From JAEYZM01 sp943372195 (GTDB lineage Bacteria; Bacteroidota; Bacteroidia; Sphingobacteriales; Sphingobacteriaceae): a stretch of DNA of 64,000 nucleotides. The stretch is from contig CALRXS010000010.1 in assembly GCA_943372195.1 (NCBI GenBank), positions 46,761-110,760 of the forward strand, written 5' to 3'. This document shows, one piece after another, positions 62,669 to 64,000 of this stretch (position 1 is its first letter; each line of letters begins with the position of its first letter). The notes under the pieces are model-generated. The model saw only the letters and a list, made by a program, of their open reading frames with translations, made no database searches and was not told the origin of the DNA. The position numbers and the translations under genes were made by a program.

Positions 62669-64000
62669 ATGCAACATAAATATTTGGCTAGCCAAATTAA
62701 AGTTATTCTTGACTGTGAGTCTATTATTCAACAACCTGATTATGATATCTACTGGTTGTTAACTGATAGTCGTAAAATTATTTATGCCGAGCAATCTTTG
62801 TTTTTTGCCCTAGCAGGTAAACAAGATAGCCATCAATACATCAAAGATCTCTATCAAAAAGGTGTTCGTAACTTTGTAATTTCAGATGCTAAATATGCTG
62901 ACCTTAGCTATTTATCTGCTAACTTTTACATTGTAAAAAATACTCTTACAGCTTTACAAAAACTTGTTGCTTACCATCGTTCACATTTTAATTACCCTGT
63001 AATTGGTATTACAGGTAGCAATGGTAAAACGATTGTGAAAGATTGGTTATACCAAATTCTATCACCCGAATTCACCATTGTTAGAAGTCCGAAGAGCTAT
63101 AACTCTCAAATCGGCGTACCTCTTTCTGTATGGCAAATGAACCATACCTATCAGCTTGCGTTAATTGAAGCAGGTATCTCAACCATCAATGAAATGGATG
63201 CTCTAGAAGATGTTATAAAACCTAACATCGGCATTCTTACTAATATTAAGTCTGCACATGATGAGGGCTTTCAATCGAGAGAAGAGAAGCTACATGAGAA
63301 GTTGAAATTATTTAAGAATTCAGAAAAAATAATTTATTCGAGCGATTATGTACCTACAGGTACTATCGATGCTAGTAAATCTTTTACTTGGTCTAAGTCG
63401 GATGTTGCCGATCTACAGATATTGTCAATAAAAAATATTGATCAACACAGTCTGCTTACTTGTTATTATAAACATCAAGAGTTTCAAATAAATTGTCATT
63501 TTACTGATGAGGCATCTATAGAGAACATCATTATTTTAGTGGCAACATTGCTATCAATGAATTACTCATTGGCAAGCATACAAGATCGAATAGCACAATT
63601 GCAATCAATACCTATGCGCTTAGAAATGAAGCAAGGTATTAATCGCTCCACATTAATAAATGATTCGTACAGTGCCGATATTTCATCGGTATTAATAGCA
63701 ATTGATTTCTTAAATCAACAAAAACAAGATCTTAAAACCTTAATTGTTTCTGATATTGTTCATGCAGAGAAAGAACCTGTATATGAAATATTAGCGAACT
63801 ACCTAGCAGAACATAAAATCAATAGAGTCATTGGTATTGGCGATGAAATAAAAAGTCATTCATCTCTTTTTAAAATGCAGAAATCATTTTATGCAAATAC
63901 TGAAGAGTTTATTGCTGACTTTAAAAACATTGAATTCAATAACGAAGGCATTTTAATTAAAGGTGCTCGAAAATTCGGATTTGAACGTATCGCTAAATTA
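62669..64000 (+). CDS. murF: UDP-MurNAc-tripeptide:D-Ala-D-Ala ligase (MurF), probably MurF-Alr fusion; C-terminus outside window
   Basis: The first 444 residues are present and the frame is open at the window end. MurF adds D-Ala-D-Ala to UDP-MurNAc-tripeptide in peptidoglycan precursor synthesis. Seen: LTDSRKIIYAEQSLFFALAG (Mur N-terminal domain), the ATP loop VIGITGSNGKTIVKDWLYQI, NSQIGVPLSVWQM, LALIEAGISTINEMDALE, and LINDSYSADISSVLIAIDFL of the C-terminal domain. In Bacteroidota this protein is usually fused to alanine racemase; that half would lie beyond 64000 and cannot be confirmed. ATG chosen because it opens the conserved N-terminus and follows the minus-7 box. Confidence 0.9.
   Translation, partial: MQHKYLASQIKVILDCESIIQQPDYDIYWLLTDSRKIIYAEQSLFFALAGKQDSHQYIKDLYQKGVRNFVISDAKYADLSYLSANFYIVKNTLTALQKLVAYHRSHFNYPVIGITGSNGKTIVKDWLYQILSPEFTIVRSPKSYNSQIGVPLSVWQMNHTYQLALIEAGISTINEMDALEDVIKPNIGILTNIKSAHDEGFQSREEKLHEKLKLFKNSEKIIYSSDYVPTGTIDASKSFTWSKSDVADLQILSIKNIDQHSLLTCYYKHQEFQINCHFTDEASIENIIILVATLLSMNYSLASIQDRIAQLQSIPMRLEMKQGINRSTLINDSYSADISSVLIAIDFLNQQKQDLKTLIVSDIVHAEKEPVYEILANYLAEHKINRVIGIGDEIKSHSSLFKMQKSFYANTEEFIADFKNIEFNNEGILIKGARKFGFERIAKL

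Overview
The window is about one-third G+C and looks like a chromosome segment of a Bacteroidota bacterium. The evidence is: many type IX secretion system (T9SS) cargo proteins with C-terminal sorting domains, PorP/SprF and PorE-like proteins, a gliding-associated (CHU_C) C-terminal domain, a MurF-type protein likely to be the first half of the phylum's MurF-Alr fusion, DUF2851, PurS, and a promoter of the Bacteroidota form TTTG-N19-TAnnTTTG. The exact order cannot be fixed from the sequence; a Chitinophagales, Saprospirales or Sphingobacteriales-like lineage is a guess. I see no rRNA, prophage, transposase or CRISPR array. There is one tRNA, tRNA-Lys(UUU).

Positions 1-31,900 are a cell-surface region. 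A minus-strand block runs from 14,391 leftwards: a five-Ig-domain CHU_C protein, a PorP/SprF membrane protein, a TPR-PD40 protein resembling PorE without its OmpA domain, then, after a hairpin, a giant adhesin of more than 3,417 residues with 31 canonical modules of about 92 residues. Next come three tandem minus-strand paralogs (950-1,098 residues) of repetitive beta-rich T9SS proteins. A divergent plus-strand set follows: a full PorE-like protein with OmpA domain, a DUF1566-like secreted protein, two T9SS type A proteins and a DUF6089-like beta-barrel. The layout suggests dedicated surface display, with cargo encoded beside its own outer-membrane partner and periplasmic connector.

Positions 31,900-52,900 are mostly housekeeping. 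They hold a lipoprotein-like gene, tRNA-Lys, a GNAT-like protein, folA and thyA, ispE, lapA-like, a tgt / LptF-LptG / EamA operon, a glycosyltransferase / sigma factor / rsmG / dprA run, alkaline phosphatase, an M2 peptidase, a sppA / polX-like / glycosyltransferase 9 / SixA operon, and folK with an Hpt protein and a single-domain response regulator. Positions 52,900-57,000 hold two choice-of-anchor B T9SS proteins. The remainder holds purS, pssA, rho, pyrF, DUF2851, a PspC-like protein, recX and the start of murF.

The most unusual observations are the heptanucleotide-periodic, palindromic arrays on both sides of thyA; the T9SS display block with a PorE-like protein lacking OmpA; a PolX homologue with its polymerase residues replaced but its PHP site intact; a Tgt lacking the usual zinc cysteines; back-to-back minus-7 boxes in the 24-bp recX-murF gap; and a 13-bp word found three times on one strand in unrelated contexts.
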